The notes: generated from the sequence alone by a model not told the origin. Shown: positions 47,801 through 60,345, counted from the first letter of the stretch. The stretch: DNA of 64,000 nucleotides from Mytilus galloprovincialis (GCF_965363235.1 NC_134844.1:75881497-75945496), one strand, 5' to 3'. Program-made: numbers and translations.

Positions 47801-48535
47801 AAAAAAATCAGGAAACTGTTATTTCATGTGATGTCTAATTTGTTAAAAACTCCTTTTCTCTATTCGTACATGTATCTAAGAATACATGGAATAATCATAA
47901 CCAGAGCTGTGTTTCTTGTTTTAAAATGAATTCTCCACTTTTGAGAAATTTATATTGTTATTGAATTTAACCGCTTATAACTATTTGCCTCTTGGTTAAT
48001 TTTAAACATTATATTTTAAGTAACAGTGACTGGTCATTTCATTTTGTATTGCTTTTTTTTTCGATTCGTTCCAATTTTCTTCCGTTTCGCACTTTACAGG
48101 TACCCCTCTCTTCACCCCTTTTAGTTTTTATCATTTGGTGAAATCAACTTCACAAATATATCATATAATATATTCATATAATAAAAGACACGTTTAAAAC
48201 TCTTGACTTGTCTTATTCGGTCCTATTTAATGAAGGACAATGAAGAGTTACAACCATCACAATTTAAGTTACGACCATCCTGAACACGTTTGTTGTTTTA
48301 GTTACGACCATCATGCTCGAATTATTGAATGACTATTTTACGATAATTGGAATGTGTTTTATGTATCAAATTGTGTTTCAATATCAACGCACTGACGATT
48401 AGTATATATGAGACAAGCGGTTTGGCTCAAATAAATCTTTTACTGCACGAAAATCGGAAAAGAAAAATTGATCCCTAGAGTTGTCTCCCATTTTCGGATG
48501 GGCGTAACTTTTAGTTACGACCATCCGCTTACCAC
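44851..48535. mobile_element. 3.7-kb element with ~300-bp inverted ends carrying GATGGTCGTAACTT repeats
   Basis: The left end 'gtggtaagcggatggt' (44851) to about 45180 is matched in inverse by about 48240-48535 ('accatccgcttaccac'). Inside each end, ggagacaactctaggga and 'ttttcgtaaaatagtcattca' also match. The word (g)atggtcgtaactt and its complement occur at least six times per end, and the first pair forms the palindrome ggtggtaactaaaagttacgacc. No transposase. The interior holds a decayed LINE. No exact target duplication was found. Confidence 0.82.
46138..47465 (-). pseudogene. Decayed non-LTR retrotransposon (LINE) reverse transcriptase
   Basis: Minus strand, read downward: EPWTTGYLFPIHKGND, then LNNYRGITITDSLGKLFNKI (47400-47300), then DSQIGFT. 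After a frameshift come FVDLQKAFDTV (about 47140-47105, RT motif A), GVDQGDNLSPNLF (46995-46960, motif B) and MYADDIVFFSTS (about 46890, motif C). Then a C-terminal part with KYLGITFS and LLYSTKIWGYFNP. Several stops and shifts. A second broken copy of the YADD region lies at 46138-46200, so two fragments are joined. The family (CR1/Jockey/RTE) cannot be settled by eye. Confidence 0.85.
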
Positions 48536-48918
48536 CAGTGGAAATGGAAGATTGGCAGTTGGAAAATTAAAAAAAACATTACGTTTGTTCTAGCTTTCAT
48601 CTGTATATTTTAAATTCGTTCATCTTTGACAATATCAAAGGTAAGTGTTGTGAAGGGATTTTCTCCATCAATTGTTGTGACGGGGATTTTATGGTTTTTT
48701 GTTGTAATGTTAACTTCAAATGGAGGTCACTTGTTAAGATGGTATTATGGTTGTCTTCGGTGGTTTCTAAATTGAAAGACATGATGTTGATTTGCCTTCT
48801 CTCGTTTGCTCAGTTCTCCTACGGTTCTTGTAGGTAGAATGATGTCTGGACATCTGGGGACTACATGTCGTTGTTGTGGACTGGCTTGGCAGCGAGGGTG
48901 GGACTCGCGCCTTCTTAC
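48536..48918. other. Unassigned sequence with open minus-strand frames
   Basis: Minus-strand frames at 48597-48949 overlap. One reads CPDIILPTRTVGELSKREKA and another VTTIDGENPFTTLTFDIVKDE after a shift. These look protein-like, but I cannot assign a family and no splice borders are convincing. Confidence 0.3.
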
Positions 48919-49320
48919 CCTTTTTAATGAAATAAATAAGACAACTCAATTTGCTGGTAGGAACAAGGATTGTAATGTTTATTATTGTTTTCTTTTTGAT
49001 GATAAAATATCACAGTGGATATATCATACAGATTAATAATAGATAACATTATCAATTGACAATAACACATGCATTTCTATTTCAAATATTGCTTGAATTA
49101 ACTTATGAACTACGTCCATCTTATTTGTTAAACATGGAGTGAAAACCTCATGAAAAGCATTTACTAAAATTTATGTATGTTTAAATGTATTGAATTATTT
49201 CCACTTAATTAGCAATAAGTTTCTTTCTTTAAATAACTTAAAGTAACAGTATATAACTCACCTTTTTAATGAAATAAATAAGACAACTCAATTTGCTGGT
49301 AGGAACAAGGATTGTAATGT
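48919..49320. repeat. Exact 60-bp direct repeat flanking a 282-bp segment
   Basis: The 60-bp segment starting 'cctttttaatgaaataaata' and ending 'caaggattgtaatgt' is present at 48919-48978 and 49261-49320 without a mismatch. The segment between has no terminal repeats. Confidence 0.9.
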
Positions 49321-51171
49321 ACGGGCAGTAGACTTATATTTGCTTTTATAGTCACTATTCATTACCCGACATTCTTGCTCCCCAGACAAGATTGAGCTTC
49401 TTTTGCAAACGATTGAATTTGTTGCCAAAACATTTATCGCTTCATAATATGCAAAATGTATTTATTTGTTTTTGAAAAGCGTTAGGATTATTATTTCTAA
49501 AATTAAATAGAATAATATTTTTGGAAAAATTTCAATTTCTGATCTTAAAAATAAAAGATGATTAAAGATTTGTAAATTTTAATTAGTATCTTGTATACGT
49601 CAATCTTTGTATCTCAGTTTTTTGATTGGTTATCAATAACATTCTCGTGTGTCTTTAATGTTTTACTGAATATTCATGATTCTGAGAATATGGTTATAAC
49701 CTTGGATGTAATATCAATTCGACATACATCTGTGTCCGACGATCTAATAACCTTCTAAACGCGTGCCAAATAACTAATGAGGTTCTTGACTTGTACTGTT
49801 TTTTCTTATCTTGCATCTTACATAATGTATGTTACTCTTATGAATTATGAACTCTTTTCTTTGTATTTTCTTCTTGTTATATTTTCTTATGTCATTATTT
49901 GACATTTATATTGATCTTTTACTTTTAAGTGACTTAATAAATTAGAAATATATAATTTTTGTTTTAATAAGCTCGATTTTATTTCAATTTCTAAAAACGT
50001 CCTAAATCCTTTCATAACATAAGTTCAAATTCGGAAGTTAACCTTCTCTTTCGATAGTATCATTAATTTCAACTTCCTTAAGGATAAATATTTTGCAGGC
50101 AGTCGCTGAAATATGTTTTTTAGTGCCGGGTCACAATTTAAATAATATATTCAATGAAATTAACGAAGAAGAGTCGACATAGATATGAGGCCAGTTGGAT
50201 ATTTACTACCCATTGGCGTATTAATCAAATAAACTAAAAAAAGCGTGTTCACAACAAGCAACTCCAATTGATAATAATATCATTATGTATTTGTTGATTG
50301 AATCGGCGTGATTTTCAGAAAGTAGGAGATTTTACGTAAGTTAGAGATTTTGTATCTATTCTAGTCCCAATTCAATTGAACATACTGATAGGTAAAAATC
50401 GAGTACAGAGTAGATACCCGTGTTTTTTCTCAGTATAATCTTAATATTGTAAAGATTGAGGTTGAAAATTGAGAAGTGTAGTAGGTCCTTAAAATGGTGC
50501 ATAATCCACATCGGACTGACACCACTCATTGAATATCATGAATATATCCGATCGAAATATTTTTTAATGTCATCTTTTAATGTAAAAAAATGGAACTCAG
50601 AAATTTAGAAAAATGTTTCATCGAACATCTAGACGATCCTGATACATATCGTTCTATCAAAATTTATATGAAATCTAGCCGTCTAGTATAAAAACGGGAT
50701 ATTTTCAGTCATTAACTTTTGTCTTCTTTTATGTATTCTGATAGTTGATACATACATAGTGCAGATTCCTTACCAATTTGAAGGTACCAAATGGTCTTAT
50801 TTTATCAAGATTTCAAATGTCTAATTGAATAAGAACCTTTACAAAATAAGTATTAATAGTATTTTTTTTCAGTTTTTCATACAAACACACTAACTTTATG
50901 CTCATTTACAATTCCGCATTAGGTTCTATTTGATACATTAGCCATACTTTACCTTCTAAGCTCAAGGTAAGCTGTGTTTTAGTTTCAATGAATACATATA
51001 AAAGTAAACGTTAAGTCCTGATTATAGAATGTGTTCATCAGTTGTCAAAAGGATATATAATAAGTTATTGTCCATTCAATATTTATTTATTTCCTTGTAT
51101 GAACGATTGTTTATAATTTCCGTCGTACAGCAATTAATGAGTTTTATTTGTTTGATGTATATATTTAAATT

Positions 51172-51174
<3 letters not shown>
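49321..51174. other. Intergenic, no gene seen
   Basis: AT-rich. No repeats or coding signal supported. Confidence 0.45.

Positions 51175-51208
<34 letters not shown>
51175..51208. repeat. (TA)n microsatellite
   Basis: About sixteen uninterrupted TA units. Confidence 0.95.
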
Positions 51209-51213
<5 letters not shown>

Positions 51214-52570
51214 ATTGTATTTTTGCGGAAGTCCTCAAGTAAATATTCGTACAGGAACATGAGGAAGTATAAATAGTATGATTTCCTTGTTCAGAAACAA
51301 TTTGGCAGTTTAAATATACAATGTTAGGTTAACTACGTAGTTTACTTGGACACGGCATACATCCTTTAACAAAGTTAAATGGTGTTTTTGACATGCAAAT
51401 TACACGTTTTGCTCCACTCCTGAGAAGTAGTACCCATCTATCTGCTTTTTGCTAATCAAAGCTTGGTGATAAATCGCACACGGGGAAAAAGAAAGAACAT
51501 GTTATACTTTTTAGTTCCCTGATCGTCAGATATTGCTTTAACCACTTTTGGACTATATATCTATTATTTCTGATTATTTAGGTTAGACTTTTAACGTCAT
51601 TTGGTCTCTGGTGGAGAGATGTTTCAATAGCAAGCAGACTACATCTTCTTTACTTTATATGTAATATAAAATTTAAACGCAACACATATTTTGTTGATTT
51701 AGTTTACCAAATAATGATTGCTCCTCGAATTACTCATATTCGTAAGTGCCAGACTTCTTTCTGTTTAAAAAAAAAATCAATATCTGACTTACCTGAGGTT
51801 ATTGAAAATATCGGATTATTGAAGTCGCATGAATTTCTAATATCGAAATCTAAAACCCATCACTGAATTTTTTACTTTTTTTTCTTCGTGAAGCGATTTT
51901 TTTTTCAATCCATAACCACAATTAAATCAGACAAAAATGTTGCATCTCCATATTGCTCAGACCAAGCAACAAAAATCAGAATCTTGCAAGCAGGAAAACG
52001 TTAACGTGCTGTAAACAGACAATTTAATGCCTGAATTGTCTGACTGTCCATCCAACAACGATACAGGCAGACGGGATTCCTTAACAACCATCAGTTACCA
52101 GATCAATATGTAGTGAAAACGTTAAGTCAATAGAACTTGATAAAGCAACGTCATTTGCGAGACGTAATAACGGCGGCTAATCTTATCGCCGAATGCTATG
52201 GCAGACAGATTAATGCCATATTTTTTTCCCATAAACTTTATCCTAAAGAATCGTCTGCAGAAAACAGTCAAAACTCTAAAAATAAACAACATAACTCCCA
52301 AAACACACTGTAATGAGTAGAACAAAGGCAAAATCAGGAGGTTTAAAACAGAGAACTCAAAGTTATCATATCATATGTTAACGGAATTTAAAAAAAAAGA
52401 TTTGTGAACAATGGACTATATGCTTATTGCATCTACTTTAAAATCATAATACAACGAAAAAATTTCCAGGATAGAACCTCCTTTGCCATCCTGATCATAG
52501 CAAGTAAGAAAAGATTGAAATTGATTCGACAAAAAATGTTTTATTTCGCTTGTATGTAATAAATAACAAC
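51209..52570. other. Intergenic with a short dispersed-repeat fragment
   Basis: 51601-51650 is a diverged minus-strand piece of the 'gccaatgagacaac' family ('ttggtctctggtggagag...actacatcttcttt'). Nothing else supported. Confidence 0.5.
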
Positions 52571-55500
52571 TAGAGGCTCTAAAGATCCTGTGTCGCTCAC
52601 CTTGGTCTATTAAACAAAGGATGCAGATGGATTCATGGCAAAATTGTGTTTTGGTGATGGTGATGTGTTTGTACATCTTACTTTACTGAACATTCTTGCT
52701 GCTTACAATTATCTCTATCTATAATGAACTTTGCCCAGTAGTTTCAGTGGAAAATGTTAGTAAAAATTTACAAATTTTATGAAAAATGGTTAAAAATTGA
52801 CTATAAAGAGCAATAACTCCTAAAGTGGTCAACTGACCATTTCGGTCATGTTGACTTATTTGTAAATCTTACTTTGCTGAACATTATTGCTGTTTACAGT
52901 TTATCTCTATCTATAATAATATTCAAGATAATAACCAAAAACAGTAAAATGTCCTTAAAATTACCAATTTAGGGGCAGCAACCCAACAACGGGTTGATCG
53001 ATTCATCTGAAAATTTCAGGGCAGATAGATCTTGACCTGATAAACAATTTTACAAACATGTCAGACTTGCTCTAAATGCTTTGGTTTTTGAGTTATAAGC
53101 CAAAAACTGCATTTTACCTCTATGTTCTATTTTTAGCCATAGCGGGCATCTTGGTTGGTTGGCCGGGTCACCGAACACATTTTTAAAACTAGATATCCCA
53201 ATGATGATTGTGGCCAAGTTTGGATTAATTTGGCCCAGTAGTTTCAGAGGAGAACATTTTTGTAAAAGATTACTAAGATTTACGAAAAATGGTAAAAAAA
53301 TTGACTATAAAGAGCAATAACTCCTAAAGTGGTCAACTGACCATTTCGGTTATGTTGACTTATTTGTAAATCTTACTTTGCTGAACATTATTGCTGTTTA
53401 CAGTTTATCTCTATCTAAAATAGTATTCAAAATAATAACAAAAAACAGCAAAATTTCCTTAAAATGACCAAATCGGGGACAGTAACCCAACAAAGGGTTG
53501 TCCGATTTATCTGAAAATTTCAGGGCAGATAGATCTTGACCTGATAAATAAATATACCCCCATTTTAGATTTGCTCTAAATGCTTTGGTTTTTGAGTTAT
53601 AAGCCAAAAACTGCATTTTACCCCTATGTTCTATTTTTAGCCATAGCGGGCATCTTGGTTGGTTGGCCGGGTCACCGGACACATTTTTAAAACTAGATAT
53701 CCCAATGATGATTGTGGCCAAGTTTGGATTAATTTGGCCCAGTAGTTTCAGAGGAGAACATTTTTGTAAAAGATTACTAAGATTTACGAAAAATGGTTAA
53801 AAATTGACTATAAAGAGCAATAACTCCTAAAGTGGTCAACTGACCATTTCGGTCATGTTGACTTATTTGTAAATCTTACTTTGCTGAACATTATTGCTGT
53901 TTACAGTTTATCTCTATCTATAATAATATTCAAGATAATAACCAAAAACAGTAAAATGTCCTTAAAATTACCAATTTAGGAGCAGCAACCCAACAACGGG
54001 TTGATCGATTCATCTGAAAATTTCAGGGCAGATAGATCTTGACCTGATAAACAATTTTACAAACATGTCAGACTTGCTCTAAATGCTTTGGTTTTTGAGT
54101 TATAAGCCAAAAACTGCATTTTACCCCTATGTTCTATTTTTAGCCATAGCAGGCATCTTGGTTGGTTGGCCGGGTCACCGAACACATTTTTAAAACTAGA
54201 TATCCCAATGATGATTGTGGCCAAGTTTGGATTAATTTGGCCCAGTAGTTTCAGAGGAGAACATTTTTGTAAAAGATTACTAAGATTTACGAAAAATGGT
54301 AAAAAAATTGACTATAAAGAGCAATAACTCCTAAAGTGGTCAACTGACCATTTCGGTTATGTTGACTTATTTGTAAATCTTACTTTGCTGAACATTATTG
54401 CTGTTTACAGTTTATCTCTATCTAAAATAGTATTCAAGATAATAACAAAAAACAGCAAAATTTCCTTAAAATGACCAAATCGGGGACAGTAACCCAACAA
54501 AGGGTTGTCCGATTTATCTGAAAATTTCAGGGCAGATAGATCTTGACCTGATAAATAAATATATCCCCATGTTAGATTTGCTCTAAATGCTTTGGTTTTT
54601 GAGTTATAAGCCAAAAACTGCATTTTACCCCTATGTTCTATTTTTAGTCATAGCGGGCATCTTGGTTGGTAGGCCGGGTCACCGGACACATTTTTAAAAC
54701 TAGATATCCCAATGATGATTGTGGCCAAGTTTGGATTAATTTGGCCCAGCAGTTTCAGAGGAGAACATTTTTGTAAAAGATTACTAAGATTTACGAAAAA
54801 TGGTTAAAAATTGACTATAAAGAGCAATAACTCCTAAAGTGGTCAACTGACCATTTCGGTCATGTTGACTTATTTGTAAATCTTACTTTGCTGAACATTA
54901 TTGCTGTTTACAGTTTATCTCTATCTATAATAATATTCAAGATAATAACCAAAAACAGTAAAATGTCCTTAAAATTACCAATTTAGGGGCAGCAACCCAA
55001 CAACGGGTTGATCGATTCATCTGAAAATTTCAGGGCAGATAGATCTTGACCTGATAAACAATTTTACAAACATGTCAGACTAGCTCTAAATGCTTTGGTT
55101 TTTGAGTTATAAGCCAAAAACTGCATTTTACCCCTATGTTCTATTTTTAGCCATAGCGGGCATCTTGGTTGGTTGGCCGGGTCACCGAACACATTTTTAA
55201 AACTAGATATCCCAATGATGATTGTGGCCAAGTTTGGATTAATTTGGCCCAGTAGTTTCAGAGGAGAACATTTTTGTAAAAGATTACTAAGATTTACGAA
55301 AAATGGTAAAAAAATTGACTATAAAGAGCAATAACTCCTAAAGTGGTCAACTGACCATTTCGGTTATGTTGACTTATTTGTAAATCTTACTTTGCTGAAC
55401 ATTATTGCTGTTTACAGTTTATCTCTATCTAAAATAGTATTCAAGATAATAACAAAAAACAGCAAAATTTCCTTAAAATGACCAAATCGGGGACAGTAAC

Positions 55501-56375
55501 CCAACAAAGGGTTGTCCGATTTATCTGAAAATTTCAGGGCAGATAGATCTTGACCTGATAAACAATTATACCCCCATGTAAGTTTTGCTCTAAATGCTTT
55601 GGTTTTTGAGTTATAAGCCAAAAACTGCATTTTACCCCATGTTCTATTTTTAGCTATGGCGGCCATCTTGGTTAGTTGGCCGGGTCACCGGACACATTTT
55701 TTCAACTAGATATCCCAATGATGATTGTGGCCAAGTTTGGTTTAATTTGGCCCAGTAGTTTCAGAGGAGAAGATTTTTGTAACAGATTACTAAGATTTAC
55801 GAAAAATGGTTAAAAATTGACTATAAAGGGCAATAACTCCTAAAGGGGTCAACTGACCATTTCGGTCATGTTGACTTATTTGTAAATCTTACTTTGCTGA
55901 ACATTATTGCTGTTTACAGTTTATCTCTATCTATAATAATATTCAAGATAATAACCAAAAACAGCAAAATTTCCTTAAAATGACAAATTCAGGGGCAGCA
56001 ACCCAACAACGGGTTGTCCGATGCATCTGCAAATTTCAGGGCAGATAAATCTTCACCTGATAAACAATTTTACCCCATGTCAGATTTGCTCTAAATGCTT
56101 TGGTTTTTGAGTTATAAGCCAAAAACTGCATTTTACCCCTATGTTCTATTTTTAGCCATGGCGGCCATCTTGGTTGGTTGGCCGGGTCACCGGACACATT
56201 TTTTAAACAAGATACCCCAATGATGATTGTGGTCAAGTTTGGTTTAATTTGGCCCAGTAGTTGCAGAGGAGAAGATTTTTGTAAAAGTTAACGACGACGG
56301 ACGACGGACGCCGACGGACGCCGGACGCAAAGTGATGAGAAAAGCTCACTTGGCCCTTTGGGCCAGGTGAGCTAA
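52571..56375 (+). repeat. Dispersed 'gaggctctaaag...ggccaggtgagc' element with a 1007-bp higher-order array
   Basis: Same ends as 20720-22015 but three times longer. Two diverged ~503-bp units alternate A-B-A-B-A-B. The A marker acagtaaaatgtcc is at 52941, 53948 and 54955; the B marker gaccaaatcggggacagt is at 53466, 54473 and 55480. All four intervals are exactly 1007 bp. The last ~500 bp (55800-56280) is closer to the short copy. Frames such as 53398-53721, 54405-54623, 55412-55666 and 56036-56236 (minus) are the same repeat-derived stretch each time and are not genes. Confidence 0.95.
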
Positions 56376-56599
56376 AAAATGTGTATGTCGCTCACTATGA
56401 TTATTACATCATCTGATCATGTAGAACATAGACTAAAAGGAACACTGTAATAAGTCAAGATATGACAAACCAGGACAATTTCATTCGAAATGAGTGATTC
56501 GCATCGAATTTAAAATGATATTAGCGAAAATGCTATATCAAGCACAATTTTGTAGTTGTAAAGATGCGCTATTCATTTCAGGTAAGTATGAAAGGTAGC

Positions 56600-58373
56600 C
56601 TTCAGGGGCGGATCCAGGATTTGAGATTATGGGGGGCGCTATATTAAAATTTCGCCGATCGTAGCGAGGCGAACACTTTTATGAGGTATAATTATCGAAA
56701 TTGTTGGAATATTCTTCTAGTGAGGGTGCAATGTAGATATCTTGCATGGCAAGCAAAACGTGGCGAATATTTTGTGTTAAAATGAGCGAGAAATTAAAGT
56801 TTCAAGCTAAAACCGCATAAATCCACCCCTGTCAATCTACAATCATCATAATCAACAAGAAATGTGTGAGTTTCTATTCATTGGCTCAACAATAGCTCAC
56901 CTGACCAAAAAACAAAACGTTCTACTTTTGCCAGCGATTTTTCAATGTCTTTTCACAATTTTTTATTATTATTATTTTTTTTTTGTTTTCGGAGGTCGTG
57001 CCAAACTTTTTATATACATTTTTTTTTTACAGCAAACCACTTAATTCAAAATGAGATCCTTACGAAGATATGCTTGTTTTCAAGGGATCCTATATGTAAT
57101 ACGGAAATATGAGTTGGAGCCTTGATCGTTTATGCATGCTTCGGCAAACTTTACAGGTTGCAAGTGAGAAACATATATTGATACAGAGATATTAAATATT
57201 GATAAAAATTTAAAAAAAACTAACCTTTCGCTTGAACCAGTATTTCTATCTTTCATTAAGAAAGAATCTAACCAGTTACCTTGACTGTTTTCCTTGCCGT
57301 GCAATGATGAAATACCCAACCCAACCGCGGGAAACAACAAAAAATAATAATAATAGAAAGTGATGTTTTGGAACTTCGATTATCAAAGAAATTGTCTATA
57401 ATTTATAAATTGTTTTACTTTAACTGCCAAAGCCTATGATATTTGTCATCAAACGCAGTACCGGGTTTGACACCTTTCTTTGAAGTATTATATATTTATA
57501 ATTAAACCATACAATAAAATTAAATATTCCTTAAAGATGAAGTTTAAACAGATATCACATGAATTTTATACACAAAAAAAAAGTCTTGAATAAACTTTCT
57601 TCTATAACAGACAGTTCGAAATTATTTCTATATAGTCAAATAAAAACTGAGATACAAATTGAAAATTATTTATTAAAAGAATCAAATTTTAAAACCAGAC
57701 AATTAATTTCTAAATTAAGGATTAGTGACCATAACCTAGAAGTTGAAATGGGAAGATATAAAAATGTACCCAGAGATCAAAGGTTATGTAAACTTTGTAA
57801 TAAAATTGATGATGAATACCATTTTTTTTATATTGCAAACTAAACTCAACTCTAAGAGATTGCTTATTTTTAAAGATTAATAATATAAATCCTGATTTTA
57901 CAAATTATCAACCACTTTTAAAGCTAAAACAACTTTTAAATCCTAAATCTGAGCTTTTGACAGAAATTGGTGACTTTATAAAGCAATCTTTAGAATTGCG
58001 AAAATGAGGTCCATGTCCCTCAAAGGTTACATTAATTACCATTTATAACTATGTTTTTTTTATGTTTATATTTTGTAATTCTTCACTGTCTGTATTAAAT
58101 GTTGTATTTGTGTTTGCTTGACCCATATAGGTGTATTTTGCAAATAAAATTATTATCATTATTATTATTATAAAACCGTAGGTCAGTATAATAGTAATCA
58201 CATTGGTTCTGTTAAACTTACTGTTTTATAAACTTCTTTCAATGATAAAACAGATGCAATGCGACGACATTATTTTTCGTCGTCTGTCCAGATACTTTAT
58301 TGAGCTGGGGACAACCCATGCTTTGCAAATTTTAGGGGGGGTGCATGCCCGCCACGCCCCCGCCTAAATCCGC
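56600..58373. mobile_element. Element with CAGGGGCGGATCC inverted ends, containing a LINE
   Basis: Left 'caggggcggatccaggattt' (about 56605) and right 'cctaaatccgcccctg' (ending about 58376) are inverted, flanked by GCCTT on both sides. The G-rich tract next to the right end resembles the 'ggcggatccagtggggg' words at 1.08 kb and 1.39 kb. A LINE 3' end sits inside, so much of the length is a later insertion. End positions are good to a few bases. Confidence 0.65.
57540..58172 (+). pseudogene. 5'-truncated LINE: C-terminal end, 3'UTR and (ATT)n tail
   Basis: The plus-strand frame (57559-57843) ends in a cysteine motif typical of LINE C-termini: VEMGRYKNVPRDQRLCKLC, seven residues, then EYHFFYIAN (final C lost). 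After the stop the coding trace continues (LLKLKQLLNPKSELL, GDFIKQSLELRK) in another frame to about 58003. A ~140-bp 3' untranslated part and the tail aaataaaattattatcatt(att)n end it at 58172. A microsatellite tail instead of poly(A) is seen in CR1-like and related clades. Confidence 0.8.
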
Positions 58374-58901
58374 CCCTGGCCTTCTTCTCAATTCCATTGC
58401 CCATATCGTAAGTTTGAATATGTATGATATCTTCTTTTGAAGCTTATACATTTCTACATATGAAGTTAAATTTTCGGAGCACAAAGAGTTCACTTTTTCT
58501 TGGATTAGCACATTAGAAAATACTAATGCACCTTTGATTCTTGAAATTTTTTTTTTTTCATTTTGATTGTTCTTTCAATTATAAATGATGAAGTGATAAC
58601 TTTAACACAGCCAAAACTGAAACTCTTAAATAGCAAATGCCCTATTATGCCCCCAAAACGAAACGTACCATAACACTATGGCAACTCAAATAATTCAAAA
58701 TCTATGCGAAACATTTACATGTATTGTGTTATCTGGTTACTACAAACTAACAATTGGAAAAAAATTGAGGGCTTGAATATTATAATTTGTAAATGTATGG
58801 TCGATTAAAATCATTCCTCACATAACTTTATTATCGTTGATTAAGTACATAACCGTTATCATGATAACCAAGACATTAAAACTGTGTCTTTTGAGTAAAG
58901 A
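58374..58901. other. Intergenic, no gene seen
   Basis: AT-rich flank of the DIRS element. Confidence 0.45.
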
Positions 58902-58939
58902 ATTATATTTCTAAGATTTTCGTGAGATATAATAATGCA
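58902..58939 (+). repeat. DIRS left inverted terminal repeat
   Basis: 38 bases pairing without mismatch with 63398-63435. Confidence 0.9.
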
Positions 58940-59150
58940 TTGACCTTCAATTCTAATCAAATAACAGCTCTTTAAAGTACACCCCTGAATAAAAAATGTT
59001 ACAATCCAGGTAATACCTTACTGCGCATGCCCAAAGGTAACATCGTATACCTCGGGCTACAATAGATTGACTTTCAATTTAGCTCTCTTTGAGTAAAGAC
59101 GTTTTTTTCCAAATTATTTAAAGGTTAGTGGGTTTATTATTTTAGTTAGC

Positions 59151-60233
59151 ATGGCTAACGCCCAACTCAATGACATTCCGTTAGGAATGGCTACACCGTC
59201 TCGAGAGAGCGGTGCACTTGATTCGGAAGACCATAGGGTCATTGATGAAAATGTAAGTTTTACCGCAGTGGCGGTAGAAACTGATAAGGTAGTCGAGTCT
59301 TTGGGCTCTTCTCACAAGGCGAGGAGAAATATCTCTTCTCGTCAAGATAATGAAATGTCGTTAGTCGACGGGACAGAAAAAGATGTCAGACAGAGCTGGT
59401 CTGACCTAGATACCAAAAACCCTAAACGGAAACGGGACGACTCCGTTGTTATGTTGTTAATCCACTTCGTCCCAAGGGGGACATAGGGCGACTCCGTACC
59501 TAGCAGAAAAGGTAAGGTTAAACACAGGAAAGTTGTTAATCATTCTAGCAGTTCCTCTGAAAATACTAGTAGCAGTGAATCATCTTCTAGTAATTCTGAA
59601 TCAGAGAGTTCAGAAGACAATGAAGCGTTTGACCCAGAACCTTCTTTGTCTAAAGATAAAAAAGAAAAAGTACCATCTCATGTAACCAAATATATAGAGA
59701 AGTATGCTCTAAAGGGTATGGGTAAAAAGACGAGACAAGATATGTCTTTGAATTGGCCTATTCCTTCGTCTAAAGGATTAAAGGCTCTTGAAACAGATAG
59801 ATTTTTTAAGAAAAATTATTTTCAAGGTAGAAAGTGGAATGCTAGATTAGAGAGAAGTAAAATTATCACACAGCTACGCATTCTAGATGTTATGGGTCCT
59901 CTGTCCCGTTTATGGTCTGAAGCACATAGGATTAAGAAAGATAATCAAGGTATGGACCCTTCTGATGTAATTCAGTTAACACAGAGTGCTATTGTGCTAG
60001 CAGGTAATGCTCACTATGTTTATAACACTGACAGGAGAAAAGCAATGTTAGTTAAAACAATGCCAGATAGTCTAGATTTTTTAAATGAGAAGAAAGGCAA
60101 GAAAGCTTTGGCAAAATCTAAGGGTCAACTTTTTGGTAATAAATTTCTAAAGTCTTTGGCTAAAGAAAACAAGGATAACAAAGAACTTAGAGAAATGTTG
60201 TTGTTTTCTAACAAGAAAAAAACATGCTGGTAA
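59151..60233 (+). pseudogene. DIRS gag-like ORF1, interrupted by one in-frame TAG
   Basis: One frame runs from ATG 59151 to the stop at 60231 except for TAG at 59484-59486. The N-terminal ~110 residues are polar, then come a serine/glutamate-rich acidic stretch (59550-59625), a lysine patch and a helical domain. That domain contains NWPIPSSKGLKALETDRFF and LRILDVMGPLSRLWSEAHR, patterns I associate with the ORF1 of DIRS/Ngaro elements. The C-terminus is strongly basic. The TAG lies inside a 51-bp segment bounded by the direct repeat cgactccgt (59438-59446, 59489-59497), whose length keeps frame. This suggests a late insertion or slippage broke the gene. A mini-intron is a less likely reading. 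Confidence 0.75.
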
Positions 60234-60345
60234 ACCTCATTTTAATAGAAAAAAATGATCAGTTTTTTCAGCAGGGGCCCACAAACAACCTGCAGTCTGT
60301 GGGCGGCAGACAAGCTCTCCATCCACAAGTTTCAGAGAAGAGACC

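Noticed and set aside
51029..51262. 77-aa plus-strand frame across the (TA)n tract
   Set aside because: Contains the IYIYIY translation of the microsatellite; no other support.
53398..56236. Recurring minus-strand frames (about 66-107 aa) with similar sequence, also at 21106-21360
   Set aside because: They are the same segment of a tandem/dispersed repeat in successive units; no independent evidence of coding.
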